Origin: Microbulbifer pacificus
GTDB lineage: Bacteria > Pseudomonadota > Gammaproteobacteria > Pseudomonadales > Cellvibrionaceae
Direction: 5' to 3'
Assembly: GCF_033723955.1 (NCBI RefSeq)
Contig: NZ_CP137555.1
Coordinates: 3,588,001-3,652,000, forward strand
DNA length: 64,000 nt
The notes beneath the pieces were generated by a model, which had not been told where the DNA came from, did no database searches, and worked only from the letters and a program-made list of their open reading frames with translations. The translations under genes and the position numbers were made by a program. Every line of letters begins with the position of its first letter. Position 1 is the stretch's first letter. Shown here in pieces: positions 36,441 to 45,515 of the stretch.

Positions 36441-37868
36441 ATGTCGATAGTAACCTTGACCGATATTGTTTCCGATCCACATTCGCGGCGAGACAAAAAA
36501 GATGTTCGCCAAATGCATGCCGGACTGATGGAAATTGACAGCGATCTGGTGATTTCCAAAGTTCACGACAAATTTATCGGGACAATTTTCGGCGACCCCG
36601 ATATCCAGGGCAAGAAACTGCATTCGGTCCTGCGACCCCACTTGTCGCAGGAGCAGTATCGCGAAGTTGTCTCGGTGCTGAAAACACTGGTCCTGAACCG
36701 GAATATTATCTCCAGCACCAGCCAGAAAAATCCTTTCGATTGCCTCAGGCTGAACATCGACAGTGCGCAGGGGCGCCGCGTTACCAAATACGTTCGCTGC
36801 GAATTCAGCAAGGGCAAGAATTTTGACCAGACCGGCCGCTGGCAGATCGTTGTCCTTGATATCTCCAAGTCGGTCAGAACTTCTCTTCAGGTCCGCCGGT
36901 CCAGTGAAAAGGCCGAAGTAAAAGTCAATACGATAATGAGTCTGCTGAGATTCGAACGCGATCTGGTCGATGAGTTTCTGGAAGCGACCACCTCCTCACT
37001 GCGCAATATTATTGAAAATATTTCCTCCAGATCCGATAAGGCGCAACCGGTCAGGCGCAGGATGGAAAAGGTTTACTGCATCGTTCATCAGATCAAAGGC
37101 GATGCGGCAATTCTCAATCTCAATGTCGTCAGCGACCAGGCACACAACCTGGAAAATTCCCTGTCGGACTTGAATCAGAAAAAAGAGCTTTTTCAGCAGG
37201 ATCTGCTCGGGCTGATTCCCTCGGTCAGGGAAATGATCGCTTCGGTAAAGGAAATCAGGCAGATCTTCGAGGAAATTGTCGAGGGTGGCTGGGGGCGAGA
37301 GCAGCGGCAGAATGACGACAGCATGATGCGCCGCCTGAAGTATCTGGTCGACCGCCTGGCCAAGGACAACAATAAAAAAATTATTCTTGTGGACGACGGC
37401 TATGTGGATACATCGATACCGCTGCATTTGCGTCGTGTAGTCAATACCGTGGTGACACAGCTTGCGCGCAACGCCGTTGTGCACGGTATTGAGGACAGGG
37501 AAAAACGCCTTGCGCTGAACAAGACTCCATACGGATGTCTGCATGTGAGCGTGCAGCACGTTCGCGGCAAGATTTCCATCGGCGTGCGCGATGACGGGTG
37601 CGGCCTGAATCTCGGCGCCATCAAGCAGGCCGCGCTGAAAAGCCCGCTGTTTCGCGGGGCTGAAGTCGAGAAGTGGGGTGCCCTTCAGGTGCTGAATGCA
37701 CTGTTCAAGCCCGGGTTTTCCACCGCGAAGCAATTGACCCAACACGCGGGTCGGGGCGTGGGGCTGGACGTGATCAAGTCCACGGTGGAAAAACACAAGG
37801 GTACTGTCACGGTAAAAAGTATTGCCGGTTCCTTTACGGAATTCACCATGGTATTCCCGAGCACCTGA
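36441..37868 (+). CDS. CheA-like histidine kinase with Hpt domain, lacking the CheW-binding domain
   Basis: Protein of 475 aa. Residues 25-145 look like a PAS-type input. Residues 170-275 form an Hpt domain with phospho-acceptor His216 in 'VHQIKGDAAIL', the CheA H-box. Residues 330-475 are a HATPase with N-box 'QLARNAVVHGIEDREKR', G1 'VRDDGCGL' and G2 'GRGVGLDVIKS', again closest to CheA. The protein stops at the end of the kinase domain, with no P5/CheW-like region, and there is no chemotaxis gene or receiver protein nearby. It is soluble. ATG 36441 was chosen; a TTG 13 codons upstream is less likely. Partner and signal unknown. Confidence 0.8.
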   Translation: MSIVTLTDIVSDPHSRRDKKDVRQMHAGLMEIDSDLVISKVHDKFIGTIFGDPDIQGKKLHSVLRPHLSQEQYREVVSVLKTLVLNRNIISSTSQKNPFDCLRLNIDSAQGRRVTKYVRCEFSKGKNFDQTGRWQIVVLDISKSVRTSLQVRRSSEKAEVKVNTIMSLLRFERDLVDEFLEATTSSLRNIIENISSRSDKAQPVRRRMEKVYCIVHQIKGDAAILNLNVVSDQAHNLENSLSDLNQKKELFQQDLLGLIPSVREMIASVKEIRQIFEEIVEGGWGREQRQNDDSMMRRLKYLVDRLAKDNNKKIILVDDGYVDTSIPLHLRRVVNTVVTQLARNAVVHGIEDREKRLALNKTPYGCLHVSVQHVRGKISIGVRDDGCGLNLGAIKQAALKSPLFRGAEVEKWGALQVLNALFKPGFSTAKQLTQHAGRGVGLDVIKSTVEKHKGTVTVKSIAGSFTEFTMVFPST

Positions 37869-37940
37869 ACCGGTGCGATGGGCTGGCGCCGCCGTCTCTG
37901 GGTAGTACCAAGGGATGTACGCCGCGGGCAGTAACGAGGC

Positions 37941-38387
37941 TTAAAACTCCTCGCCCTGCTGATAGTTATTGCAGCGGTTGTTGCAGTAGGGCTTGTCCGA
38001 GCGAATCCTGCCGCTTTCGGGGTGTACGGTCAGCTGGCGCTTCTGCTTGCCGTGATAGGCAACCACCTGCCAGTAGCCGTGGCGAAACTGCATACTGGAT
38101 ACAGAGTGGAAACCCAGGCCGCGCAAGCGGGCGCGCACGGCCCCGGCGCTGAGGGCTATCTCCGAGGGGGTGTTGCCGTCCAGGTCCGGCCCATACAGCT
38201 GGGGAGGGATCTGGCTCTGGGGCGATGGGCTGGAAAACTGGAAGTCCTGCGCGGTGAACGGACCCGGCTGCTGGGCACTGGCAGCGGGGGGCAGTAACAG
38301 GCACACACCGACGATCACCCAGCAGGCCGTTTCACGATACCGTTGCGGGCGTTCACGGCGCAGGTGTTCACAGATGGCAAACTGCAT
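37941..38387 (-). CDS. PepSY-like exported protein
   Basis: Protein of 148 aa. The start is ATG 38387, preceded by GGGGGA. A signal peptide covers about residues 20-39 (ending ASAQQ). The C-terminal 75 residues 'GAVRARLRGLGFHSVSSMQF' onward and 'YWQVVAYHGKQKRQLTVHPESG' resemble a PepSY repeat, a fold that binds or inhibits proteases. A serine/proline-rich linker lies between. Four cysteine/asparagine-rich residues close the chain (CNNRCNN). Function unknown; convergent with the kinase gene. Confidence 0.68.
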   Translation of the reverse strand: MQFAICEHLRRERPQRYRETACWVIVGVCLLLPPAASAQQPGPFTAQDFQFSSPSPQSQIPPQLYGPDLDGNTPSEIALSAGAVRARLRGLGFHSVSSMQFRHGYWQVVAYHGKQKRQLTVHPESGRIRSDKPYCNNRCNNYQQGEEF

Positions 38388-38585
38388 GGTTTTCCCCCAA
38401 ATCGCCTTTATCCGTGGATTGATAGGGTGATCCGGCCGCAACTCCAATGGATATCTGCTCTCCGCGGGCAGATGCGGTGAAGTGACTCGTTGGCAGGTTG
38501 GTTCCACCACAGATGAATTGCCGGTCACCACCGGCTGGCGAAAAGGCTGCTAGAATGGCGCGCTATTTATCATTCAATGTGAGAA

Positions 38586-40961
38586 ATGGCGCCAAACATG
38601 ACTCTCTCGACCGTATTCCGCCGCTTCGGCGCAGTTTTGCTGGGCTTTGCCGGCAGCACCGGGGCACTCGCCGCCGATCCTCTCAATGTTACCGGGGACA
38701 AGTTCCGTCAGCTGGAAGAGCTGCTGCCGACCCCGAACATCTACCGCGCCGCATCCGGTGCCCCTGGCCACGCCTACTGGCAGCAGCAGGCAGACTACGA
38801 CATCAAGGTCTCGCTGGACGACGACCGCCAGCGCATCAGCGCGTCAGAAACCATTACCTACCAGAACAACTCCCCGGACACCCTGCGCTACCTGTGGCTG
38901 CAGTTGGACCAGAACCGCTTCAAGCCCGGTTCCGCGGGCAACCTGGCGGCGCCGGTGGATGTGGAGTCCATTGCGCCGGACACCATTCCCTTCGGCAGCT
39001 TCCGTCGCGCAGTGGTCTCCGCGGAATTCGACGGCGGCTACAAGATCACCAAGGTGGCGGATGCCAGTGGCCGCGACCTGCGCCATACCATCGTCGATAC
39101 CGGCATGCGTATCGACCTGCCGCAACCGCTGAAACCCGGTGCCAAGGTCAGCTTCCGCGTGGACTGGGAATACAACGTCATTGAGCAGAAGGCGCTGGGT
39201 GGTCGCTCCGGCTACGAATACTTCGAGCGCGACGACAATTACCTGTACGAAATCGCCCAGTGGTTCCCGCGCATGGCCGCCTACAACGACGTCAGTGGCT
39301 GGCAGAACAAGCAGTTCCTCGGCAGCGGTGAGTTCGCGCTGGAGTTCGGTAACTACCGTGTGGCCATCGACGTACCGGCGGATCATGTGGTCGCCTCCAC
39401 CGGTGTCCTGCAAAACGCCGACGATGTACTCAGCCGCGAGCAGCGCGCGCGCCTGAAACAGGCCCGCACCGCAGACAAGCCGGTGATGATCATCACCAAA
39501 GATGAAGCGCTGAAAAACGAAAAGAGCCGTGCGAAGAATCGCAAGACCTGGGTGTTTGCAGCGGAAAACGTACGCGACTTCTCCTGGGCGTCCTCGCGCA
39601 AGTTCCTGTGGGATGCACAGGGTTACAAGAAGGGCGGCACCGACACCATGGCCATGTCCTTCTACCCGGAAGAGGGCACACCGCTGTGGGACAAGTACTC
39701 CACCGCGTCGATCATCCACACCATGGATGTCTACAACCGCTACAGCTTTGACTATCCGTATCCGGTTTCCATTTCCGTCAACGGTCCCGTGGGCGGCATG
39801 GAATACCCGATGATTACCTTCAACGGCCCGCGCCCGGAAATTGACGAGGAGGATCGCAGCAAGCGTACCTACTCCCGTCGCACCAAGTACGGCCTGATCT
39901 CGGTCATCATTCACGAGGTGGGCCACAACTACTACCCGATGATCATCAACTCCGACGAGCGCCAGTGGACCTGGATGGACGAGGGTTTGAACACCTACGT
40001 GCAGTTCCTGGCTGAACAGGAGTGGGAAGAGAAATATCCCTCTCGCCGCGGCGATGCGCGCAAGATCATCGAGTACATGAAGAGCGAAAACCAGGTTCCG
40101 ATCATGACCAACTCGGAATCCATCCTGCAGTTCGGCAACAACGCCTATGGCAAGCCGGCGACCGCACTGAACATCCTGCGTGAATCCATCATGGGCCGCG
40201 AGCTGTTCGACTTCGCCTTCCGCGAATACGCCGAGCGCTGGAAGTTCAAGCGCCCGATGCCGGCGGATTTCTTCCGCACCATAGAAGATGCGTCCGGCAT
40301 GGATCTGGACTGGTTCTGGCGCGGCTGGTTCTACACCACCGACCACGTGGATATCAGTATCGATCAGGTGAAACACTACACCGTCGGTACCAAGAACCCG
40401 GAAATCGAGAATCCCTGGAAGCGTAAGAAATTCCAGGAGGAACCGGAGACCGTCACCGAGCGCCAGAATCGCGCAAACAAGATGACCCGCATCGTGGATG
40501 GCAAGCCGGAGCTCGTGGACTTCTACAACGAACACGACGAATTCGATGTGTCCAACGCGGACCGCAACAGCTATCGCGGCATGCTGGACGGCCTGGAAGA
40601 CTGGGAAAAAGACCTGCTGAAAGTCGAAAGCAATGCCTACGTGCTGAGTTTCAGCAACGTTGGTGGCTTGGTAATGCCGCTGATCCTGCAGCTGGAATAC
40701 ACCGACGGCAGCAGCGAGGAAGTGCGTATCCCGGCGGAAATCTGGGCGCGCAACGCACAGAAGACCTCGAAGATGCTGGTGCGCGGCAAAGACAAGCTGC
40801 TGAAGTCCGTGGTGCTCGACCCGCACTGGGAAACCGCCGATACCGACGTGGAGAACAACTATTTCCCGCGCCGGATCATCAAATCCCGTCTTGAGCTGTT
40901 CAAGGACGAGGAGTCCCGCAACCTGATGAGAGACTGGGAAGTCGAGCTCAAGGAAGACTGA
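38586..40961 (+). CDS. M1-family zinc metallopeptidase, exported
   Basis: Exported peptidase of 791 aa. A signal peptide spans residues 1-29 (...GALAA). The M1 signature is exact: HEVGH (443-447) followed 18 residues later by Glu466 in 'WMDEG'. The exopeptidase motif 'GPVGGMEYPMI' (GxMEN-like, here GGMEY) lies upstream. The C-terminal 250 residues are the helical and beta domain of this subfamily, present in marine gammaproteobacteria. Followed by a GC-rich hairpin and then a DUF6702 gene on the same strand, a pairing that may be functional. Confidence 0.9.
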   Translation: MAPNMTLSTVFRRFGAVLLGFAGSTGALAADPLNVTGDKFRQLEELLPTPNIYRAASGAPGHAYWQQQADYDIKVSLDDDRQRISASETITYQNNSPDTLRYLWLQLDQNRFKPGSAGNLAAPVDVESIAPDTIPFGSFRRAVVSAEFDGGYKITKVADASGRDLRHTIVDTGMRIDLPQPLKPGAKVSFRVDWEYNVIEQKALGGRSGYEYFERDDNYLYEIAQWFPRMAAYNDVSGWQNKQFLGSGEFALEFGNYRVAIDVPADHVVASTGVLQNADDVLSREQRARLKQARTADKPVMIITKDEALKNEKSRAKNRKTWVFAAENVRDFSWASSRKFLWDAQGYKKGGTDTMAMSFYPEEGTPLWDKYSTASIIHTMDVYNRYSFDYPYPVSISVNGPVGGMEYPMITFNGPRPEIDEEDRSKRTYSRRTKYGLISVIIHEVGHNYYPMIINSDERQWTWMDEGLNTYVQFLAEQEWEEKYPSRRGDARKIIEYMKSENQVPIMTNSESILQFGNNAYGKPATALNILRESIMGRELFDFAFREYAERWKFKRPMPADFFRTIEDASGMDLDWFWRGWFYTTDHVDISIDQVKHYTVGTKNPEIENPWKRKKFQEEPETVTERQNRANKMTRIVDGKPELVDFYNEHDEFDVSNADRNSYRGMLDGLEDWEKDLLKVESNAYVLSFSNVGGLVMPLILQLEYTDGSSEEVRIPAEIWARNAQKTSKMLVRGKDKLLKSVVLDPHWETADTDVENNYFPRRIIKSRLELFKDEESRNLMRDWEVELKED

Positions 40962-40991
40962 TCGGTACTCTCAAGTACCAGAGTCTCTAAT

Positions 40992-41020
40992 ACCGGGGCG
41001 GCTGTTCTTGCCGCCCCGGT
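40992..41020 (+). terminator. GC-rich hairpin after the M1 peptidase gene
   Basis: An 11-bp perfect stem (ACCGGGGCGGC, 40992-41002, with its complement 41010-41020) and a 7-base loop. No U-run follows, so termination would be weak, and read-through into the DUF6702 gene is likely. Confidence 0.5.
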
Positions 41021-41082
41021 CCCGCCTTACACTCGACAAATTCACCGAGTATCCCCGCACATTGCTACCGAGGTTCACTGCA

Positions 41083-41580
41083 ATGCATGTTGGCAAACTG
41101 CGTATTATTTCTTTCTTTGCCGCGGTAATGACTCTGCTGCTGGCATTCAACGCCGAGGCTCACCGCTACCATTTCGGTCTCACCGAGCTGGAAGTCAATC
41201 CCCGCACTCAGTCGCTGGAAATTACCCACCGCTTTTTCGTGGCGGATATCGAACGGGCACTGCAGCTGAGCGCCAGCAAGGAAATGAAGGACGCCCAGGG
41301 GCAAATGGCGTCCTACATCAACGAGCGCTTCCAGATCCGTGCGGCTGATGGAACGGTGATCGAGCCAAAATGGGTCGGCATGGAATCCGATGTGCACGAT
41401 GTCTGGGTTTACCAGGAAATTCCCCTGAGCGAGGTCGAGGGTAAAAAGCTGCAGGTACAGCAGTCCATGCTGATGGAAGTCGAGCGGGACCAGGTCAACA
41501 CCGTAAACCTGACCCGCGGTGGCAATACCGAAAGCTTTACCCTGAAGCCGGGGGCGAGCCGGGTAGAGATTCAGTTCTGA
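41083..41580 (+). CDS. DUF6702 family exported protein
   Basis: Small exported protein of 165 aa; ATG 41083 with GAGG ten bases upstream. Signal peptide to about residue 26 (AEAHRYHF). 'HRYHFGLTELEVNPRTQSLEITHRFFVADIERAL' and 'WVGMESDVHDVWVYQEIP' are the DUF6702 features. Function unknown; such genes often sit behind M1 peptidases, as here, with the hairpin in between. It converges on dld with 17 bases between the ends. Confidence 0.8.
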   Translation: MHVGKLRIISFFAAVMTLLLAFNAEAHRYHFGLTELEVNPRTQSLEITHRFFVADIERALQLSASKEMKDAQGQMASYINERFQIRAADGTVIEPKWVGMESDVHDVWVYQEIPLSEVEGKKLQVQQSMLMEVERDQVNTVNLTRGGNTESFTLKPGASRVEIQF

Positions 41581-41597
41581 ATTGGTACTGAGTCTGT

Positions 41598-43283
41598 TCA
41601 GCCGCAGGTGCAGCAACGGCGAGTTTTATCCGTCTTGCCGATACCGGGATTGAACGAGTTGGTGGGGTCCAGTCGCTCGAAAAATTTCAGCTGGGCCTCC
41701 GGCGCCTGATACAGGTGACCGACATTGTGCTCTGCTGGATAACAGGCCCCGCGCCGTTCGAGCAGTTCCAGCATCGCCTTTTTCACCTGCTTTACGTCCG
41801 CACCTTTTTTCAGGATGTAATCCTGATGAAAAACGTTGCACAGGAAATGGCCGTAATAAAGCCGGTATTCCAGCTGATCCGCTATTTCCGCAGGTAACTC
41901 TTCCTGCCATTCCTGATCGTTGCGCCGCAGGGCGATATCCAGAGGCAACAACTCTCCCACTTCTTTGTTGTGTACCGCCTGGTAACGCATGGCCGCGCCC
42001 GCGGACACGAAGCGGTGCAGCATGGCCTTGGATGCCTCTGTGGGTGTACAGGCAAAGAACTCGCCGTTGTTTTCCGATGCATTGAAAAATGCCGTGAGCC
42101 AACTGCGTGCTGGCTCAATGGCGTCGTCCGCCACTTTTACGATCAGGTGATGATCGTATTTTTTCCGGTAATCGAGCATGCGCTGCGGCAAATGTTGCGG
42201 GAGCAGTTTGCTGAACTGTTGCAGCAGGCGATCGCTCAGAAAACGGGGCAGAAAGCTTCGTTTTGCCAGCCACGCATCCACCCGGCCCTTGAGTGCAAAA
42301 AACTTCGGCATTCTGCGGGTGCCGAGCTTTTCAATGGTGTAAAAGCTGTCCCTGCCGTAATCCGCCGCCAGGTCGAACATGTCCCTGTGCAGGTATTCAC
42401 CGAGTATCGGGATTTGTGGCAATTCGCTCAAAAGACCGCGGCGCAGTCGCGAGAATACCCGGGCATCGTTGCTGCCGATATAAAACGTCTGGGTGCGCTC
42501 GGGAACCGGGAAGGTATCGAGGCGTACCGCGAAAACCGCCACCTTGCCGGCACAGCCACTGGTTTCGAACAGTCGCCGCGGATCGGCATTGAAGCGCGCC
42601 GGTGTATCCGCATCAACATCGCGCAGGCGCGCCACATAGTCGCGGTCGGACGCCGTGCGGGGGCGGCGATCGTTGTCGGAATAGGGGAGTTGGCCCACGC
42701 GGATAAAGGTACCGTGTTCCAGGTTGGTGAGGATTTCCTCAGGGGATTCTCCCAGTTCGATACCGAGGTTATTGATCAGCTGTAGCTCGCCGCGCTCATT
42801 CACCCGCGCAAACAGTGCCAGCTCGGTATAGGCGGGGCCGCGCTGGCACAGCGCGCCGCCGGAGTTGTTGGCGATACCGCCGACAATCGATGCACCCAGG
42901 CAGGACGAGCCGATTTCGGAGTGCGGCGCGCGTCTTATGGGGGTGAGTAGCTTTTCCAGGCGATGCAGGGTGGCGCCCGGCAGCGCTACCACCTGTTTAC
43001 CGCCTTCCAGCAAATGAATAGTTTCCATTTGCAGGGTGTTGATGATCACCAGCGGGCGGTCGTAATCGGAACCGCTGGGGGTGGAACCCTCGGTGAGGCC
43101 GGTATTGGCGGCCTGCAGGATGATGATGGCTCCGGCATCGACACAGGCCTGCAGTGCTCGCCACATATGCAGCAGATGCTGGGGAAATATCACCGCGAGG
43201 GCATCGCCCCCACCGGAGCGAAACCCTTTGCGGTAGTGCTCGTTGCGCTTGGGATCTGAAACGACCCTGTCTGCACCGAGCAA
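41598..43283 (-). CDS. dld: Quinone-dependent D-lactate dehydrogenase
   Basis: Peripheral membrane FAD enzyme that oxidizes D-lactate to pyruvate with electrons to quinone. From 'VVSDPKRNEHYRKGFRSGGGDALAV' to 'NPGIGKT' the chain follows E. coli Dld closely, including 'QAANTGLTEGSTPSG' (FAD loop) and 'YPAEHNVGHLY'. The end is cysteine-rich (RRCCTCG). The listed start is TTG 43283. E. coli Dld has about 25 more residues; here the same frame continues upstream with matching sequence (e.g. 'DSRQLLLQLEQLLGADRVV') but with no ATG, GTG or TTG before a stop. An ATG in a different frame exists at 43374. See the finding on this start. Confidence 0.9.
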   Translation of the reverse strand: MLGADRVVSDPKRNEHYRKGFRSGGGDALAVIFPQHLLHMWRALQACVDAGAIIILQAANTGLTEGSTPSGSDYDRPLVIINTLQMETIHLLEGGKQVVALPGATLHRLEKLLTPIRRAPHSEIGSSCLGASIVGGIANNSGGALCQRGPAYTELALFARVNERGELQLINNLGIELGESPEEILTNLEHGTFIRVGQLPYSDNDRRPRTASDRDYVARLRDVDADTPARFNADPRRLFETSGCAGKVAVFAVRLDTFPVPERTQTFYIGSNDARVFSRLRRGLLSELPQIPILGEYLHRDMFDLAADYGRDSFYTIEKLGTRRMPKFFALKGRVDAWLAKRSFLPRFLSDRLLQQFSKLLPQHLPQRMLDYRKKYDHHLIVKVADDAIEPARSWLTAFFNASENNGEFFACTPTEASKAMLHRFVSAGAAMRYQAVHNKEVGELLPLDIALRRNDQEWQEELPAEIADQLEYRLYYGHFLCNVFHQDYILKKGADVKQVKKAMLELLERRGACYPAEHNVGHLYQAPEAQLKFFERLDPTNSFNPGIGKTDKTRRCCTCG

Positions 43284-43366
43284 CTGCTCAAGCTGTAGGA
43301 GCAGTTGCCGGCTGTCTTCGCTGTGTATCCTGTTCAGTCCCTGTTTTCCTTCATCAAATCCGTAAT

Positions 43367-43882
43367 TCAGTCATTCTTGCCTAGGCGTTGCTGCATCATA
43401 AAACACCACTCGTCACTTCCGCCATCCGGACCGTGAGCGCCGTCGCCGCCGGTGAGCCTGTCCATCGCGTTGTACCACTCGTCACTGCCCACTTCGGGAA
43501 GGCCGTTGGGAAACTGCTCGGCGATGGCCTCGCCCTGGTCGTTCATTACCTGTTCGTTGACCCAGTTGAACCACTCCGGGGTACAGATCAGTTCGCCCTC
43601 TCCATTCGGGTTTTCCGTTGTGTCAGCGGTGGATGGTGGGGCGGAATCCTCTGTTGCACTGGAGCCCGCGGCAGAGCTGTCCGGCGCTGACGACTCTGGC
43701 ATGGCAGTATCGCCACTGCCGCTGTCGTCAGGTTTGGTGACGATGATTTCCTCCATCACCTCGGTCTCTGTTTTAGGCACATTGTCAGGATCATGGGTTT
43801 CGGTCTTGCGGCTGCAGCCGTAGATGGTGAGGGAGGTGGCGAGAGTTGCGGCGACGGCAATGTAGAGTAACTTGCGGATCAT
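43367..43882 (-). CDS. Small acidic lipoprotein upstream of dld
   Basis: Unrecognised lipoprotein of 171 aa: signal with lipobox (IYGC, Cys23), then a 70-residue Ser/Asp/Thr/Glu/Pro linker, then a compact C-terminal domain with several tryptophans ('CTPEWFNWVNEQV', 'VGSDEWYNAMDRLTG', 'SDEWCFMMQQRLG'), where two cysteines may pair. The final codons overlap the out-of-frame ATG (43374) proposed for dld. No function can be given. Confidence 0.7.
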   Translation of the reverse strand: MIRKLLYIAVAATLATSLTIYGCSRKTETHDPDNVPKTETEVMEEIIVTKPDDSGSGDTAMPESSAPDSSAAGSSATEDSAPPSTADTTENPNGEGELICTPEWFNWVNEQVMNDQGEAIAEQFPNGLPEVGSDEWYNAMDRLTGGDGAHGPDGGSDEWCFMMQQRLGKND

Positions 43883-43986
43883 GGTTTCTCCTCAGGGGTT
43901 CAATCGCTGGCGCGGTATGGGGCGACCATCTGAAGTAAGCATAAGCATAGGTGGAATTTCGTGCCTTGTACGGGGTGCCCTGAAAC

Positions 43987-44016
43987 AAAACAGGCGGCCA
44001 ATGGCCGCCTGTTTTG
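43987..44016. terminator. Bidirectional terminator after mltF
   Basis: AAAACAGGCGGCC, three bases, then GGCCGCCTGTTTT: a 13-bp perfect stem with A/T ends. It closes the mltF transcript (minus) before the lipoprotein-dld pair. Confidence 0.85.
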
Positions 44017-44036
44017 GATGATGCAGTTGTCCGCAT

Positions 44037-45515
44037 TCAAAGTGCCGACTGTGCCGCGGCGGTCTCTGAAGGTGGTAGGTCAGCCAATGTTTCACCATTG
44101 TCATTGGCGGCGGCAGCGGCCAGGCGCTGTTCTTCGATACGGCTGGTCCAGGTCAGCAGCGTCTGGTAGTGACGGATGTTCTTAACGTAGGTGACCGGTT
44201 CCCAGCCGCGGGCATAGCCGTGTTTCAGGGTCGTGTAGTGCTGGCGCTTGGCCAGCAGCGGCAGGTGTTCGCGCACGTCGGACCAGCGGTCCGGGCTGCC
44301 GCCCATACGCTCGGTCAATACGCGGGCGTCTTCCAGGTGGCCGTAGCCGATGTTATAGGCAGCCAGCGCCATCCAGGTGCGATCCGGCTCGCGGATGCGC
44401 TCGGGAATCTTGTCGCGCACCTGCACAAAATAGCGCGCGCCACCCTCAATGCTCTCTGTCGGGTCCAGGCGGTTGACGCCCATCTCGCGCGCGGTGGCGC
44501 GGGTCAACATCATCAGTCCGCGCACCCCGGTGGGGGATTTAGCGCTGGGGTTCCAGTGGGATTCCTGATAGCTGAGTGCCGCCAGCAGCTCCCAGTCCAG
44601 GTTGTATTCCTTCGCCACCCGCTGCATCTCGCTGCGCCACTGGGGCAGGCGCTCGCGGGTGAGCTGGGCAAAGGTCTGAGCACCGCCGGCGTTCATCTTG
44701 CTGACGTGGCCGAAATACAGTTCGCGCAGCTCCGTTACCAGTCCGCTGGTGTTGGCTCGCAGCATGAAATTGCGCGCAGCCCGGTAAAGGGTGTCGTCAT
44801 CGCCCCGTGGAAAGGCCCAGGAGACCGGCTGGAACTGGGTCAGGTTGAAGGCGATATGGGTGTTGGGGTAGAGGCCGCGGTGCACCGCATAGGCATTGGA
44901 GTCCACCACCGCATAGGAGTATTTGCCCTCGTTCACCATATCCACCAGCTCCATGGCGTCGACATCGGAGACTTCCTCCCAGGTCAGCTCGGGGTGGAGT
45001 TGGGCGAGCTTGCGCAGTTGCTCCGCGTGGGCACTGCCGGCAATCACGGCAATATTCTTGCCGGCGAGCTCCGCCACACTGCGTGGGCGGTTTTCACCCA
45101 GGCGGTAAATGACCTGCTGGCGGATTTCGAAATAGGAAGGGGCAAAGCGCACCTGCTCACGGCGTTCCGGGGTCACGGTGAGACCGGCGGCCGCCAGGTG
45201 GGCGTTGGAGTCCGGGTTATCCAGCTCGCGGAACAGGTGGCCCAGATCGTGTACATCGCGGATCTCGAGGGTGACACCCAGTTCGCGGGCAAACGCCTGC
45301 AGCATGCCGTATTCAAAACCGGTGTGATTGCCGTTGGCATCTTCGTAATAGGTAGTGGGCCCGTTCTGCGACAGGACCACCAGCTTGCCGGATGCCTTGA
45401 CCTGCTCCAGCAGGCTCGGTGCCTTGCTGGCCACCAGCAGAGATGCGCAACAGGCCAACGCCGCACACTTCAACAGGCGGCGGCTGTATCGCAACAGTCG
45501 GCTTTTCATGATCAT
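44037..45515 (-). CDS. mltF: Membrane-bound lytic murein transglycosylase F
   Basis: Protein of 492 aa: a signal region (about 18-33), an SBP_bac_3-type regulatory domain (about 40-270, 'LVVLSQNGPTTYYEDANGNHTGFEYGML') and a C-terminal SLT domain with catalytic Glu in 'YQESHWNPSAKSPTGVRGLMM' plus 'AAYNIGYGHLEDA'. This two-domain order identifies MltF, which cuts peptidoglycan glycan strands to anhydro-MurNAc. The start ATG 45515 has GAGGGAAC upstream; an earlier in-frame start is not supported. Divergent from purL, as in many gammaproteobacteria. Confidence 0.95.
   Translation of the reverse strand: MIMKSRLLRYSRRLLKCAALACCASLLVASKAPSLLEQVKASGKLVVLSQNGPTTYYEDANGNHTGFEYGMLQAFARELGVTLEIRDVHDLGHLFRELDNPDSNAHLAAAGLTVTPERREQVRFAPSYFEIRQQVIYRLGENRPRSVAELAGKNIAVIAGSAHAEQLRKLAQLHPELTWEEVSDVDAMELVDMVNEGKYSYAVVDSNAYAVHRGLYPNTHIAFNLTQFQPVSWAFPRGDDDTLYRAARNFMLRANTSGLVTELRELYFGHVSKMNAGGAQTFAQLTRERLPQWRSEMQRVAKEYNLDWELLAALSYQESHWNPSAKSPTGVRGLMMLTRATAREMGVNRLDPTESIEGGARYFVQVRDKIPERIREPDRTWMALAAYNIGYGHLEDARVLTERMGGSPDRWSDVREHLPLLAKRQHYTTLKHGYARGWEPVTYVKNIRHYQTLLTWTSRIEEQRLAAAAANDNGETLADLPPSETAAAQSAL

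Noticed and set aside
36233..36442. Minus-strand frame of 69 codons overlapping the CheA-like start
   Set aside because: Looks faintly protein-like but no family and its start overlaps the kinase ATG; not supported.
43290..43312. TGTAGGAGC sequence inside dld resembling the REP element
   Set aside because: It lies in the coding region of dld where conserved residues explain it, and no palindrome follows.
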